64,000 nt of DNA from the NCBI GenBank assembly GCA_019059635.1, contig JAGVRJ010000004.1, positions 2,807,369-2,871,368 on the forward strand, given 5' to 3'. The notes under the pieces are model-generated. The model made no database searches. It was not told the origin of the DNA and was given only the letters and a program-made list of their open reading frames with translations. The translations under genes were made by a program, and so were the position numbers. Source of the stretch: Proales similis (lineage: Eukaryota > Rotifera > Eurotatoria > Ploima > Proalidae). Shown here in pieces: positions 1 to 11,351 of this stretch. Each line of letters begins with the position of its first letter. Position 1 is the first letter of the stretch.

Positions 1-1161
1 AGAGTTGTTCACGTTGACGCTCATGCCAGGCGCCGTAGTTTATGACTGTGCTTTTGTTGCAGTTGAGCAACAGACTCCACTCGGGCTCTTTTTCGTGCTC
101 AATCAGTTCTCCAGTTTCGTTTTTGGCCAAATAACGTCTGTCGAACGTAAGCACACTGGGCACGTCTTGCACATATTTAAAGTCGGACGCTGCACATTTG
201 AAAATGATTACTTTGTTGTCACTTGAACCGCTCTTTTTGTCTTTTTTAGGCGGCAAATCATTGGTCGGAAGCTTCCTGTTTGGCATCAAGCTCAATTCGA
301 ACTTGCTTAGATCGCCTCGAAGAATAAAGCAAAACTCGTCCACTTTTGACTGCGACTTTTCAGTGACTAGTTCCATTTTGGCGGTTGAAATGCGCGCGCA
401 CAAAGTGGACGAAAGCATGGAATTGCCGGCAAACAAGCGAGCCTTGTCGATGCGAAAATTGACAACCGAGAAGAGCTGCATGAGATCTTCGGTGAAATCA
501 TACTCCCCAGGGTCAATTTTTGCGTAGCCGTTCTTGTCTTCATTTTCAGCGTCGACTGATGCAGCGTTTCCGAACAAACTGCGGATCCCTTCAGGAAAAA
601 GCGAACGAAAAAATGAAGATGAAAGTATTCGATTTGAGCCCCGCTCGCTTGATTCGTACAGCTGGCTGACAGCGTCTTGTTTAATTGGATTGTAAAGATG
701 AAGCTGAAGATTGCAGAGGTGAATGTTTAAACGGGCCGTTCTCTTTTCACTTTTGCCTGTTTTGGAGTCTTTCTGATACTGTGGCTTCCAATAAGCAAAC
801 GCTATCCACCCGTCCTGAACGTACACCATGTAATCAACAGAAACGTAGTGAAGTCCTCGAAACATGATCTTGCCGGATAGGAATGAAACCGACAGAGACC
901 CTGTTCGCATGAGATTGAATCAATATTCGACTCGACTTGGAAGAGTACAGAAAACTTACTTATCCGAATGCTGACCAGCCTATTGTACCTTTTGACGTAC
1001 ACATTCAAGAGCATGGTGACTAGGGCACCGACCACGCGTGAGTTGAAAAAGAGAACGTAGACTGTCCATATTATAGTGATCGAGCAGCAGAACAAGTACA
1101 ATCCGAGCTGATCGTTTGTCTGGTTTTTAAGATTGTCCAAATACTCGTCCAAATTGCTCAT
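1..1161 (-). CDS. BLTP1: BLTP1 (KIAA1109/tweek) bridge-like lipid transfer protein, N-terminal part
   Basis: This is the 5' end of a very large gene that runs off the left edge of the window. Exon 1 (1161 down to 960) starts at an ATG reading MSNLDEYL and encodes one membrane helix followed by FNSRVVG, matching the YNSR-VG motif just after the helix in human KIAA1109. A GT-AG intron joins it to exon 2 (900 to 1), which carries the conserved start of the lipid-transfer rod (LSGKIMFRGLHYVS, VQDGWIAFAYWKP) and ends near INYGAWHERQRE, a conserved block of the family. Family members are rod-shaped proteins anchored in the ER that move phospholipids at contact sites. Only about 365 residues of several thousand are present. 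No frame breaks are seen. Identity is firm; I cannot judge the rest of the gene. Confidence 0.9.
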
Positions 1162-1560
1162 TGTCTGCGCATCTGAGAGGTAAACGAAAACGGATAAAGA
1201 GTGATTTAGGCGAATAAAGTCAAATAGATTCGAAAACGGGCAATCAGATGACTTGAGTGCGACTAACAACAAGCGATTTGAACATCAGTCGAAGCTCTTC
1301 TAGTTTGATTAGCTATTTTCGGAGTACATGAATGCACTCTGTACTGCATGAACTAAAACGTGCATAAAATGCTGTCAGTCACCGCCCGCAATAAGTTTGC
1401 ATTCAGAATTTGAGTCAGTAAAAGGAACCAAATAACCAAAGCGACTATTTTGGCCGGTTCCAAATAAAGTTTTCAAGTGACGGAGGCTTGAGATTTATTA
1501 AAAACAACATGGAGAGGCTAAATAAATAAAGGCACAATAGGCCACTCAGTCGGCCAGTCT
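1162..1560. other. Intergenic gap between BLTP1 start and Vilse stop
   Basis: These 400 bases separate two minus-strand genes, so they hold the 3' flank of the Vilse-like gene (a minus-strand AATAAA near 1490-1500) and the presumed BLTP1 promoter. The long minus-strand reading frame that extends upstream of the BLTP1 ATG into this stretch does not resemble the family. I see no other gene. Confidence 0.5.
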
Positions 1561-3783
1561 TTACAGCATGTCTTCAAATTCGGACGTGTCCAAGTGCTGT
1601 ATGAGCGTTCGAAGAAACTGCATTTCTTTTTTGGTGTTTTCCATGATCACCTTGGGATCATTTGACTTGCAACGCAGGCAATTAGGCGCCATTATCATCG
1701 AGAGGTTATTAGCGTCCATTTTGGTCTGCACAAGGTTCTCTTCGGCAGCAAACACTTTCAAAAAGTGAATCAAATAGGTGAATACAAGTCTGTTGATGTC
1801 TGGCAAGCGTGCGATGAGCTCAATGCACTTGACAGGGTCGTCGCAGCTCTGGATGCATTCGCCGTAGAGCTTGTTGGGTATGAGAGGCTCGGCAAGCTCT
1901 CTGTACCACAATTTCAAAAGCGACGCAGGTAGATGAGGATCGCGGATGTGGTCGATGAAATCAGAGTCGATTTCTTGATCTGGCGTCTCTTGTCGAGCAC
2001 ACCAGAGCTGATCGAAGCGAACTTTGAGATTATTGACTTCGTCCAGATCGCCAGGCACTCTGAAGATACCCTCTGTTCGAGCGCCGTTTAGTTTGAGCAC
2101 CGCCTCCGACAGTGTTGTCTGAATCCATGGGAGCCGGGCATCAGGAAGCTGGGCACTTTGCACTCTCATGATCTCTTCCAAGTTTGTGCCAAATAATGAC
2201 ACCCTCCAGATTGTGTACTTGGACAAGATTATCTCGTCTACGCTCGGGTTTCTTAGGCCTCGCTTGGCGCCACTAATGTGAATGCGCTCAAGGCGTTTGT
2301 CACATATTTGAGCCGTGCTCGCCAATTTGGCTTGAACCTCGTCATTGCTCTTTTCACGGCCGCACAAGTCACGGTGAAGGCTGATGTAATCTTTGAGAAT
2401 CGGATACATCTTCTGTGATGGTGGGAAAAAGCTGAGAGAGATGGCCATCAGCTGCCAGCCTTGCACCAGGCTCTCCGACCCTGAGTTTAAAGTGGTCTGC
2501 TTGATCAACTGTAGAAAAAGCTCGTCCCTTAGACTGGCGTATAGCCACGCCTTTCGCACTATTTCCAAGCAGATGAGATCCAATTGGTTTAGCACAAGAC
2601 TGTTGCGGAGAATGATTTCCTTGTTTGGCTGGGTTTGATGCTTCCCAAACGAGAATAGACCGCCGCTCGACTTGAAGTAAGCGCGCACGTCCGATGAGAG
2701 AGAAGAAGTTTGACTCGATGTTAGTTTTCTGTCTCGCATGTATATCTGGACCAGCTTGAACAGCTCACATGCTTCTCTTTTAAGCATTTTGTTCTGCAGC
2801 TTTAGCAGAGGCTTGCTCAACGTTTCCTCACTCCATTTCATCGCTTCGCCATCATCAATGGATTTCTTTTTAGAAAAGAGCGAAAAAGTCGCCGGCTTGT
2901 CTTGCTTGTTCCTGCCCAGCTCGTCTCTGCTGTAGACTCGAGCTAATGAGAAAAAGCTCTCGTTCTCTTCATTGCCGGCGTCATTCTTTCGATTTTTAGC
3001 GTTTAATGAACGCCTGAGCGTCTGGATCTTCTGGTTTAAATGAGTCTGAGTGAATAGATGACGCAAATCGCTCACGGACGGTGAGTGCAAGCAGAGCTGC
3101 GCGCTTTTGATGCCGCTCTGCTTTCCGTAATGATTTGAAAACGATCGTGAAAAGGTACTCGGCTCAAATGTATCCACCGATCCATTCAGGTCAGATGATG
3201 CCGGAACAAGGCCACTTCCTTCTCCTTGGTCGGTTGCCTTCTTCGGCACGTTTGCCTTTTGATCGGAACTTTTTATAAGTGATGATAACACTGCCATAGC
3301 CTCATCTATTTGCTCCTTGCTAATGGACTCTCCAGACATAGTGCCCAGTTGTTCAAGTCGAACGTAGGTGTTTTTCAACAGCGAGCCGTTGGCTTTACGA
3401 ATAAGATCCACATTCACATAGTTCGGATTTGTACGCGGCTGACGAGGTTTAAATGGCTCTCTTCTAAGCGTAGGCTTCTGTTGACGATTTTCAGGTAAAA
3501 GAGCGAATTGTTCAATCGAACGCTCAAGCTGCAGCTTCACGTCGTCAGCACACTTGTCGATACTCTCTTTGAGCTGCTCTCTAAGGTCCTGGTCCGGCAT
3601 CGAATGTACAAGACAGTCGAGTAGATTACTGGCTAGAGGGTAGATTTTTGGCTGACAGCCATCCGCCTGTACAGCCGGCTTCTGCCAGCTACACTCGCGT
3701 CCACTTGGGTTAAAGTAGTAAAAACGATTGGAGCTGGCGTCGAACAGTTGCCACCACTCGGCGAGCGGCTCGTTCACACTCAT
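1561..3783 (-). CDS. ARHGAP39: ARHGAP39/Vilse-type Rho GTPase-activating protein (WW-MyTH4-RhoGAP)
   Basis: The protein has 740 residues in one uninterrupted exon from an ATG at 3783. A WW domain lies at residues 8-37 (EWWQLFDASSNRFYYFNPSG, then W..P). A linker of about 300 disordered residues follows, then a MyTH4 domain (about 330-510) and a RhoGAP domain (about 530-735) with the arginine-finger motif EGIFRVPGD. This order is specific to ARHGAP39/Vilse (CrossGAP), which links Robo receptors to down-regulation of Rac/Cdc42 in axon guidance and spine control. As I recall, vertebrate and fly members are longer and carry two WW domains; only one is clear here. The lack of introns, while neighbours have many small ones, may mark an old retrocopy or intron loss. 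Same strand as BLTP1 and the LOTUS-Tudor gene. Confidence 0.92.
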   Translation of the reverse strand: MSVNEPLAEWWQLFDASSNRFYYFNPSGRECSWQKPAVQADGCQPKIYPLASNLLDCLVHSMPDQDLREQLKESIDKCADDVKLQLERSIEQFALLPENRQQKPTLRREPFKPRQPRTNPNYVNVDLIRKANGSLLKNTYVRLEQLGTMSGESISKEQIDEAMAVLSSLIKSSDQKANVPKKATDQGEGSGLVPASSDLNGSVDTFEPSTFSRSFSNHYGKQSGIKSAQLCLHSPSVSDLRHLFTQTHLNQKIQTLRRSLNAKNRKNDAGNEENESFFSLARVYSRDELGRNKQDKPATFSLFSKKKSIDDGEAMKWSEETLSKPLLKLQNKMLKREACELFKLVQIYMRDRKLTSSQTSSLSSDVRAYFKSSGGLFSFGKHQTQPNKEIILRNSLVLNQLDLICLEIVRKAWLYASLRDELFLQLIKQTTLNSGSESLVQGWQLMAISLSFFPPSQKMYPILKDYISLHRDLCGREKSNDEVQAKLASTAQICDKRLERIHISGAKRGLRNPSVDEIILSKYTIWRVSLFGTNLEEIMRVQSAQLPDARLPWIQTTLSEAVLKLNGARTEGIFRVPGDLDEVNNLKVRFDQLWCARQETPDQEIDSDFIDHIRDPHLPASLLKLWYRELAEPLIPNKLYGECIQSCDDPVKCIELIARLPDINRLVFTYLIHFLKVFAAEENLVQTKMDANNLSMIMAPNCLRCKSNDPKVIMENTKKEMQFLRTLIQHLDTSEFEDML

Positions 3784-4306
3784 GCTTGTTGTGTCCGATT
3801 AGTCGAAAGTCTCAATGATTCCAACTTTATTCTATCGCTTGCTCACTTATGGCCCGGCTATAATTAATAAATCGATCGGCGTCTGCTTCATTATTCATTC
3901 GTCCAAGTCTAGCCGCCGCCCTCCTCTGCCTGGACTCTCCCTAATTAGCAAATATTTTATGCCGGCCATCGCTGCCTATGAAGCGTACTAGCGTACAGAA
4001 AAACTGGGCCAGTCAAACCTAGTCGGCTAGCCGCTTAATCAAATGATTTCGAAGAATAGGAGCCGATTAGAGGCGCGTCAAGGTGACCTTCACGACTCTT
4101 CTCGAGTATCGACCTGTCGCCGGCCTCACCCATTTTGTTGAGGCTTGACGTTGTTTCCTCGCACCCACCATTCCTCAGTTTCCCTTATTCTTCTTATGAG
4201 CATGCTTAACTTGTCTGCTAATTGGAATTAATTTATTCGGAAACAAAATTCTGTCGTTTGTAATCAGCAATCAAGTGTCCACATGTCGGCCTGTCTCTAA
4301 TCATGA
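3784..4306. other. Intergenic region upstream of Vilse
   Basis: About 520 bases lie between the Vilse ATG and the stop codon of the next minus-strand gene. They presumably hold the Vilse promoter. I find no open frame, RNA gene or repeat here. Confidence 0.5.
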
Positions 4307-7255
4307 TTATTTGTTGAGTGATTCTAGCTGTCTAAGAAGCATCTCATCATCGACCAACTCCACTTGAGGCATCCCGTTGGACTGGCAACCAGTTTTGCGC
4401 GCCACTAGAGGCTTATTGACAAGTCGTTCGATGGCTTTGGACCCTGTCTCGCCTAAATCGAATTAAATTCGTAAATCCGATAAACAACTCTACCCAGAAT
4501 AGTTCATTTGCTTACCACCAAGATGCGCTTTTACCCCAAGTGGCCTTAGCGGCTTTATTTCTTTAGCAAGCTCATTGAGAGCGTCCAATCTCACTGCGTC
4601 ATAGTTTCCATCATCTATTCGATGAACCAAAGCGACCTTAAGAAAACATGAAGAGAGCCCGAAAATGAGCCTAGGAATCTGAACTTGTGTGAACTCACGT
4701 TAGTGGCGCTCTGAATGTTCAATAAGCGAGCTCTGAAAAAGTTGCCTGAATCATCGGCCACGGCGTACATTTCTCCCTTTTTCGGCTCAGTCACATGGTT
4801 CTGATTGAGCTTTGCTGAATTGAATCGCACAGGCTGTCGATAAAAATTTACCAATTTTTGATGCTGATCAATCAAATTCATAAGGATCTTCTTTTCTCTG
4901 CACAAATTAAAAACCATCTCCCCTTCGGCAGGTTTGTAGGTGACTTCCACAATCACCTGCTCACCATTTTCAAACGCGTCCCAATCACTTTTAACTTTAT
5001 GTTCACTCCGACCTCCTTCCTGATCAAATTCTATTGTTGCAGCTCCTCTCTTGTTGACGTCAATGACCTTCCGAATTATCGATTTAACAAGCAATCTTGC
5101 TCAAAGAGTAACCGACTGTCTATACCTGAACACAAACATGTGCTGTTTGTTTAATAGCCTTTTTTAGCTCTTGACTGGACAAGTTCAGTTTCTTAAAAAA
5201 GAAACTATAGGCCTAGAAATTAATAGATATCTCAAATTCATGAAAATCGGCAGTTTTGTGCCCATCAGATATCAACCTGAGGAGGAATGTAGCTGAGTTC
5301 TTCAAATTCTTTCTCAATTTGAGCCAAACTGCTCGTCTTGACCAATTCACTGTTGCCATAGTCTACAAAGTGAGCAATGAACTTGAATATTTCGATTCAA
5401 TCTCTTTGCAAGCTGAATCAATTTTTTTGAAGATGAATATACCGAATTTTGAACAAGCTCTTTCATAAGGCGCGCTCGAACCCATAGGCCTTTGGAAGGG
5501 TCTTGAACCATGTAGAGTTCACCTTCGACTGGTTTAACTGGCTTTGCCGCTTTTTTGTTTTCTTGCTTCTTTCTCAGTGCTTGGTTAGCTGATTCCAGAA
5601 TTTGAAGGAAACGCTGAGTTTGAACAATTTGCAAACAAAGTGAATTTGTGCATTCGTTGAAATATGTAATTGGGCCCTTGATTCGCATTCCTATATGTGG
5701 CTTAAACACTTTAAAATGGCTTAGATGTTGCTCAATTATTTCCGTTATTCTTTCTCCTGTTTTTTTTCGCAGCGAAATAACCATTGGCACTCTGAATGAA
5801 TTCTTAGCATCATAAAGTCAGTCCTCTAATAAAGAGACTAAAACATCATACATTTGCATCGCTCTTGCAACAAACTCTGTTCCTTTCAGATCATTCCACA
5901 AGATGTTTCTAACATATTCACTGTCATGTAGTTTGTTGATTCCACTGACTTGAACTTGGATAGCTTGAAATGGAAGTGACAAAAAGGACTCGGGCAAATA
6001 AAACAAATCTCCCTCTTTGACCTCAAGAGTCGATCCCTCATCGACTGAATAACACTTGAGCTTAATTTGAAGAAAATTTTGTTAAACTTGTTTGCTTTAC
6101 AGTTTTAATGATTCAAAAAACAAAATTGCAAATTTACCAAAGTTTTGGTCTGAGAAACAACAATGACACGCCGATAAAGTCGAGAGGACTTGTCTCTGAA
6201 GGCGCATATAGTTTTTGTTTCTATAGGACTCTCCAATTTGCAGTCGGAGATGTTGGCTTCGTAGAAATTTTTCATTTCTTTCATTAACTGACCGTAGTTA
6301 TTCTGGAATAACTTTCTTTAAACAAGAAACAGGTTTCCAACATTGAACAGAGGGCCCACCTTTGCTGAAACACTGCAGTCTCTAACAAATATCTTAGATG
6401 TAGTCTGAATGTGAGTGATTTGCACGATCTGATCATTTTGAAACTCAGTTTTTGTTTGAGACCAGAGATCCAGCTCGTCCGATTGTTCATTTTCTGCCCT
6501 TATGAATTTTCCCCCAATAGCTCTTTACAAAAGCAAAATAGGTTGTCCTTACGGTTGAATGTGAGCCTTGACTTGTTGCTTTCGACTGTCTGGCATCTTT
6601 ATCGGACCGGGTCTCTTACTCGCTGGTACTTTTGCCACTTTTACTTCAGCCGTCTTAGCAGATGGTCTAATTTTCTGATTGATAGCCAACTTAAGTTGAC
6701 CTTCTTTTCTCAAGAAATCCAAATTGCCCTACTATCTTATTGACATTGTTTTGAACGTATTTAGTTTGTAACGGTGTTCGTTTTGGGACTCGCAGGGTGA
6801 CTTTGTTTGTTGGCTCTAAGGCCGACTGTCGTTTCGATTTAGTCTTCTTTTTTTTCTTATTCTTTTGGCCGCTGACTAGCCGTCGTATTCCGGCCAGATT
6901 CTCATCAATTACCGCCTCGACTAAGACGCCGCTCTGATTTCTTACAATTTCTCTTCATTAAATACTTGATCTAATATTGAAGCGATTGAAAAGCTAACAT
7001 TTACACCTTTTAACCTGAAACATGTCAGAGTGCGCCTGTAACAGTTCCACAAGACTTTTAAAACCATGCTTTTCGAAATTGAGCGATTGCCCATAGCATT
7101 CAATGTATTCGTCTAATGAATAAATAAGCTAATCGATTCGCCTTTTGAAGATCGATCGGATTTTTAATTAAACCTTCAAGTTCTTTAAGTGTGCTTGCTT
7201 GTTTTTTGGCAGCCAGCAAAGCTCTCAGCATCATTAGCGAGTCGCTCAATTCCAT
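4307..7255 (-). CDS. LOTUS plus Tudor domain protein, TDRD7/tapas-like
   Basis: A multi-exon minus-strand gene from an ATG at 7255 (MELSDSLMMLRALLAAKK) to a TAA at 4307. The first exons encode a LOTUS (OST-HTH) domain, including GFKSLVELLQAHSDMF, which resembles the start of TDRD7. A basic linker follows (about 6850), then three Tudor modules: one around 6000-6300, one around 5350-5790 with EGELYMVQDPSKGLWVRARL, and one around 4530-5090 with KGEMYAVADDSGNFFRARLL. Each has the Tudor pattern of a short beta-barrel entry followed by W/F-x-R-A. TDRD5/TDRD7 (fly tejas/tapas) bind RNA through LOTUS and methyl-arginine on Piwi proteins through Tudor, acting in germ granules. The number of LOTUS domains is lower than in vertebrate TDRD7. 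Some small internal exons were not delimited. Confidence 0.8.
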
Positions 7256-7792
7256 TGTTACGATGCTCTTTTGAATAATCTCGTTTACTAATAAATCTCC
7301 TCGACTCGACTATTCCATGTGGATTGTACTGGCATATGCACTCTGAATTAATTCTACTCAACAAGTATTCTCACGTTAGTCCTTTTTATTTTGTTGAATT
7401 TTGTGTCTGGCTAGTAAAACAGCAGTGCATCAATGTTTTCACTTTGAACCCTTCACAGTTCTCCGACAAATGATATTAATGCTTTACATTACTAAAATAG
7501 CCAGTTCAACAAAATTTAACAAACAGGAGAGCGCGCAAGCTTTAGGCTTAAACTTTAATTTAGCCTTTTGCAAAATCGTACGATCCCAGAAAATTCGGTT
7601 GGTTTACTTCGCTCTGCTTATCGGCCATTATGAATGTTTGACTTGTTTATTTCAAGCCGCTTCAAGCGATATGCGCTTTGGATATTATGCGAGCTTCAGT
7701 TCAGTTAAATGCAGCGCAAATGCCGGCTAATACATTAAGGGCGTTTATGAGGGAGATTGCTTAACCATTCTTGCTTTGGTGTTATTTCGTAG
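7256..7792. other. Divergent promoter region, TDRD7-like / adiponectin receptor
   Basis: The 537 bases between two head-to-head start codons contain no coding frame that resembles a protein. They probably hold the promoters of both genes. Confidence 0.5.
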
Positions 7793-9293
7793 ATGGTGTG
7801 TCATAATCCCGAAATGCAGTCGCCAACTTCAGCAAAAGCTAGTTCGACATGCCCACCCTTGGAAGAGCCCATGGTACAAATTAAGCACCGAGGTGGTAGA
7901 GGAGACTCGCAAACAGGTCAAGTTGAATCTTCATGGCCTAGCAATGATTCGAAAATGCCGCAGAATCAAACTAAAAGAGTAAAATATGCCGAAACAGAAC
8001 TCCTTCCTCCGATGCCTGATCAAGAGGTTCAAGCATGCTCTCGCTAAGCTTTTCATAATCACTAAGTCTCTGTGTATGTCTATAGGCAACAGAGGAGGAT
8101 GGCCTCTTGACAGTGCCGGTGGATTTATTATACGTTCCCAAGAACTGTGCTGAGCAAGTGGAGCTATTTGCCAAATATGTTTGGGAGTCCGGATGGCGAG
8201 TTATGCCCCATCATGCCCTCCCTAACTGGCTTCGAGACAATGACTTTTTGCTTAAGGGTCATAGACCACCGCTGCCCTCCATAAAAGAATGCTTTCTCTC
8301 TATATTTCGCATTCACACTGAGACCGGAAACATATGGACGCATTTTATTGGTAACTATCTCAATGAGTCTCTTAGAAGAAGTCGAATATTCTGAAACGAA
8401 TGATTTTCAAGGCGCGTTCGCTTTTATTGTGATTGCTGTTTACTTTTTTACGCGTCCAGACATGGAGATCAAGATTCAAGAAAAAATTGTGTTTGGAACT
8501 TTTTTTATGGGCGCAATCATATGTCTGCTGTGCTCGGCACTATTTCACACTTTTTACTGCTATTCGCCGACTGTCTGCAAAGTGTTCAACAAGTAAGAAT
8601 TCTCTTGCTCGCACATTCATCCCGGTTTGTTTAATCTCAAATGAAGGATTGACTACTGCGGCATATCGGTGCTCACAATGGGCTCTTTTGTACCATGGCT
8701 GTACTACGCTTTTTATTGCGAGTCAGTGCCCAAGATTGCCTACCTGATTCTCATCGGCGTACTTGGCACATCCTGTATAGTGGTTTCGCTTTGGGATAAG
8801 TTTAGTGAGCCCCGATTTCGCGCTGTGCGAGCCGGTAACCAATTATATTCCGCCACTGTTCCCTAATTCAAAGACTTGATCTTAATTTCCCGTCTAGGAA
8901 TGTTTATCGCATTAGGGCTCAGCGGAATCATTCCGGCTATCCATTACATAGCCACTTTTGGTTCCGTGAAAGCATTCAACGTTGGAGCTTTGGGATGGCT
9001 CATTTTAATGGCCGTTCTCTACATTATCGGCGCGTGCCTCTACGCGGCTCGCATCCCCGAACGTTTGTTTCCAGGCCGATTTGACATTTGGGTGAGAACA
9101 CTTGGCAACAGTTTTCATAATGCAAACTTTAACTCCCTGACTCTAGTTTCAAAGCCATCAGATATTTCATATTTTCGTGGTGGCTGCTGCTTACGTTCAT
9201 TATCACGGCATTACAAAGCTAGCCAGCTATCGTTTGACTATGGGCGATTGTCTAAACACTTACACAGAGTCGGATTATGCTTTCGAATTCTAG
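7793..9293 (+). CDS. ADIPOR: Adiponectin receptor (PAQR family), seven-helix ceramidase-type receptor
   Basis: A multi-exon plus-strand gene with small canonical introns. The N-terminal exon (ATG 7793) is disordered. It joins by gttcaa...tatag to an exon with the family signature block NDFLLKGHRPPLPS and FRIHTETGNIWTH. Later exons give FHTFYCYSP (first zinc-binding His), MGSFVPWLYYAFYC, YAARIPERLFPGRFDIW and SHQIFHIFVVAAAYVH with the two C-terminal zinc-ligand histidines. The stop is TAG at 9291. All three zinc ligands of the AdipoR catalytic site are therefore present, so an active ceramidase-like membrane protein is expected. Vertebrate AdipoR1/2 activates AMPK/PPAR signalling; the more general animal role (e.g. 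nematode PAQR-2) is in membrane fluidity. It is convergent with the next gene, with stop codons 200 bp apart. Confidence 0.93.
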
Positions 9294-9492
9294 TAATTTA
9301 AATAATGTTAAAGCTAAAAACTTCAGCTCCATTGGTATTCACTAGGCCCTATATTTTCCATGCTTTTCATGCTTTTTTGGGACCCTTTATTTCTTGGTCG
9401 CTCTTAATATCAACAGGACGCAATTGTGTAAAACAGAAAATAAAAGCAAGCCTAATGAAAAACGCTTCCAATGTTTTTATTGAATTTCAATT

Positions 9493-10259
9493 TCAATGAC
9501 CCAGAGCGGTGCCTCGGTGATTCGGTAAGCCCTCTACTTGCTTATATGGTGGTCCATAAATATGCGGGTTATTCGGTGGCGCGCTGGTGTAAAGGGACCC
9601 CAAAGCTGCGTAACCCTGATGCCCTCCTGCAGCCATCAAAAGACCTTTGCGGCCTATAACCGTTTGCATTGTTCGACTCGCAATCTGCTTGTTATCCTCA
9701 TAAGTAAACGTGTAAAGAATGTGATCCAAGCCCTCTTGGCTATTAGCATCGCTCAAGGCGCTTTGGGTCATAAAATTAAAAAATGATTCTCACTAAAAGA
9801 AAGCAAAGCCTCTAAACCTCTTTAAATATTCAAGCGCATCCAATCGATCTTCTTCTATCGCAAACGCTGCAAGAATTGAGCGCCCTTCTTGACAAGTCAT
9901 TGGCACTAGTTTCTGCAATAAATCTTGTAAAACACCTTTACTAAATCGGTATCGGCGAGATTACCGGTTCTAGAATCATCATGGCCTTAAGCTTGTCCTT
10001 GGGTCGTCTGAAAAAGGACAAGACCATTGATGCTTGCTCTGCAGAGAAAAATCCTTTAAATTGAAGCAGTTGATTTAATTTTCGCTCATAGTCAATCACA
10101 TTCTACATTAAACCAAATAAGAATACGTTTGATAGATTAAAGCGATCAAGCACTGACATGAACTAGGGAGCGCATAAATTCCTCAAACTGTTCATCAGAC
10201 ATGGGGCATCGAAAAGTTTTGTTTACATTGGATTTTGGGTTGGTTTTAATCCATTCCAT
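9493..10259 (-). CDS. DUF4476-like protein
   Basis: A minus-strand gene from an ATG at 10259 (MEWIKTNPKSNVNKTF) to a TGA at 9493, in at least four exons. The exon around 9970-10105 encodes IDYERKLNQLLQFKGFFSAE and FFRRPKDKLKAMMIL; the next encodes LVPMTCQEGRSILAAF and EEDRLDALEYLK; the last encodes YTFTYEDNKQIASRTM and a Gly/Pro/Tyr-rich tail. The repeated pattern of a helix, a Gln/Glu turn, then F-x-(Y/F)-x-x-D-(R/K) fits DUF4476, a helical domain of unknown function. I could not close the last splice junction near 9790-9830 in frame with GT-AG, so the final exon boundary is provisional. The gene is convergent with the adiponectin receptor and divergent from Epac. Confidence 0.6.
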
Positions 10260-11351
10260 TTTTGAGAATTTAGGATACAGCACAGTTCACTTGATTCAAT
10301 CACTTGCTATGTTAAAACTAACTGCTTAACAAGCCAAACGGGCGTTCTTTCGTATGTTGATTGCATAATTACCATGGAAACCTCGATTAGACTTTCACTA
10401 TGTACTGGGGTTTAGGTGGCTATAGTGGCTTATGTTTTTTCTTCCAACAGGACTTACGCAACTTTTAGTCAAGTAACAATTATTTTGACACCTCCACGTG
10501 CCCAGCACTTCAACTGTCAGTTCATTATTGTCATTTTTTTCGTAATATTCCTTTAGATAGCTCGTAAGTTCGTGCCGAACTTTCAATTCAATCGCCCCTT
10601 TTCTTTTCTATGTCAAACTTTTTAAGACTAAAAATAAACCAAGCCTTGGTGCTGTGATGCCGATAACTGTTTTCTTCTTGATCGAAAAATATACAACAAA
10701 AATGCACTTGTTCAGAGAGCGTGACCGGGCAAAAAGGACCCGTTCATAGGCGTTTCATGTCCTTATAATCAGAAGAGTGTCTGATCATAAGATGATGAGA
10801 AAAGTGGTTCGCCTGCAAGCCCTGGCTGGAAATAGAGAGGTTTAAATAACGAGGATAAAAAACCCGCAATAATCTCTTTGCAATTATGCCTTGCGTACAA
10901 TCAACGTGAAGCTTGTGAAATCACGACCCATGCCATAATTTATTGATTGGAATCTCTCTTTCTTTTCTAATGGTTATGACGGATGCCACTTGAAACCTTC
11001 TTCTCTTTTTGCCTAGATTTAATGAATCTTCTTGAATAATAAAGAGCCATTTTGTACCTTGTCCGCCCCTGTATTAATATGAATGAATGCGTTTGCCGTT
11101 TCAAATTTAGCTAATTACCAGATTGAGAATAATGACAGTTTTGGAATGAATAAACCTGACGGGAATAAGCGGGTTTAAGAACCTCTGACGTCCATTCGTA
11201 ATTTTTTTTCGATTTTAGAATAATTTGAGCCATTTTTCGAGGCTTATTTTCTATTTTCATGTACCAAAGAGCTGGCATGATTTTTTTAAAAAGCTTTCAA
11301 TCATCTAGATAGATTTCGCGCTCTTTTCTGCTTTAACTCTATATCCAGCGA
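10260..11351. other. Intergenic region between DUF4476-like gene and Epac
   Basis: About 1.1 kb, AT-rich, between two divergent start codons. Short open frames exist on both strands (for example minus strand 10398-10586) but none resembles a known protein. Probably the Epac promoter and 5' UTR. Confidence 0.4.

Noticed and set aside
5-527. Two plus-strand open frames at the left edge
   Set aside because: They are antisense to the BLTP1 exon, whose minus-strand translation is clearly conserved; they also start at TTG or overlap each other.
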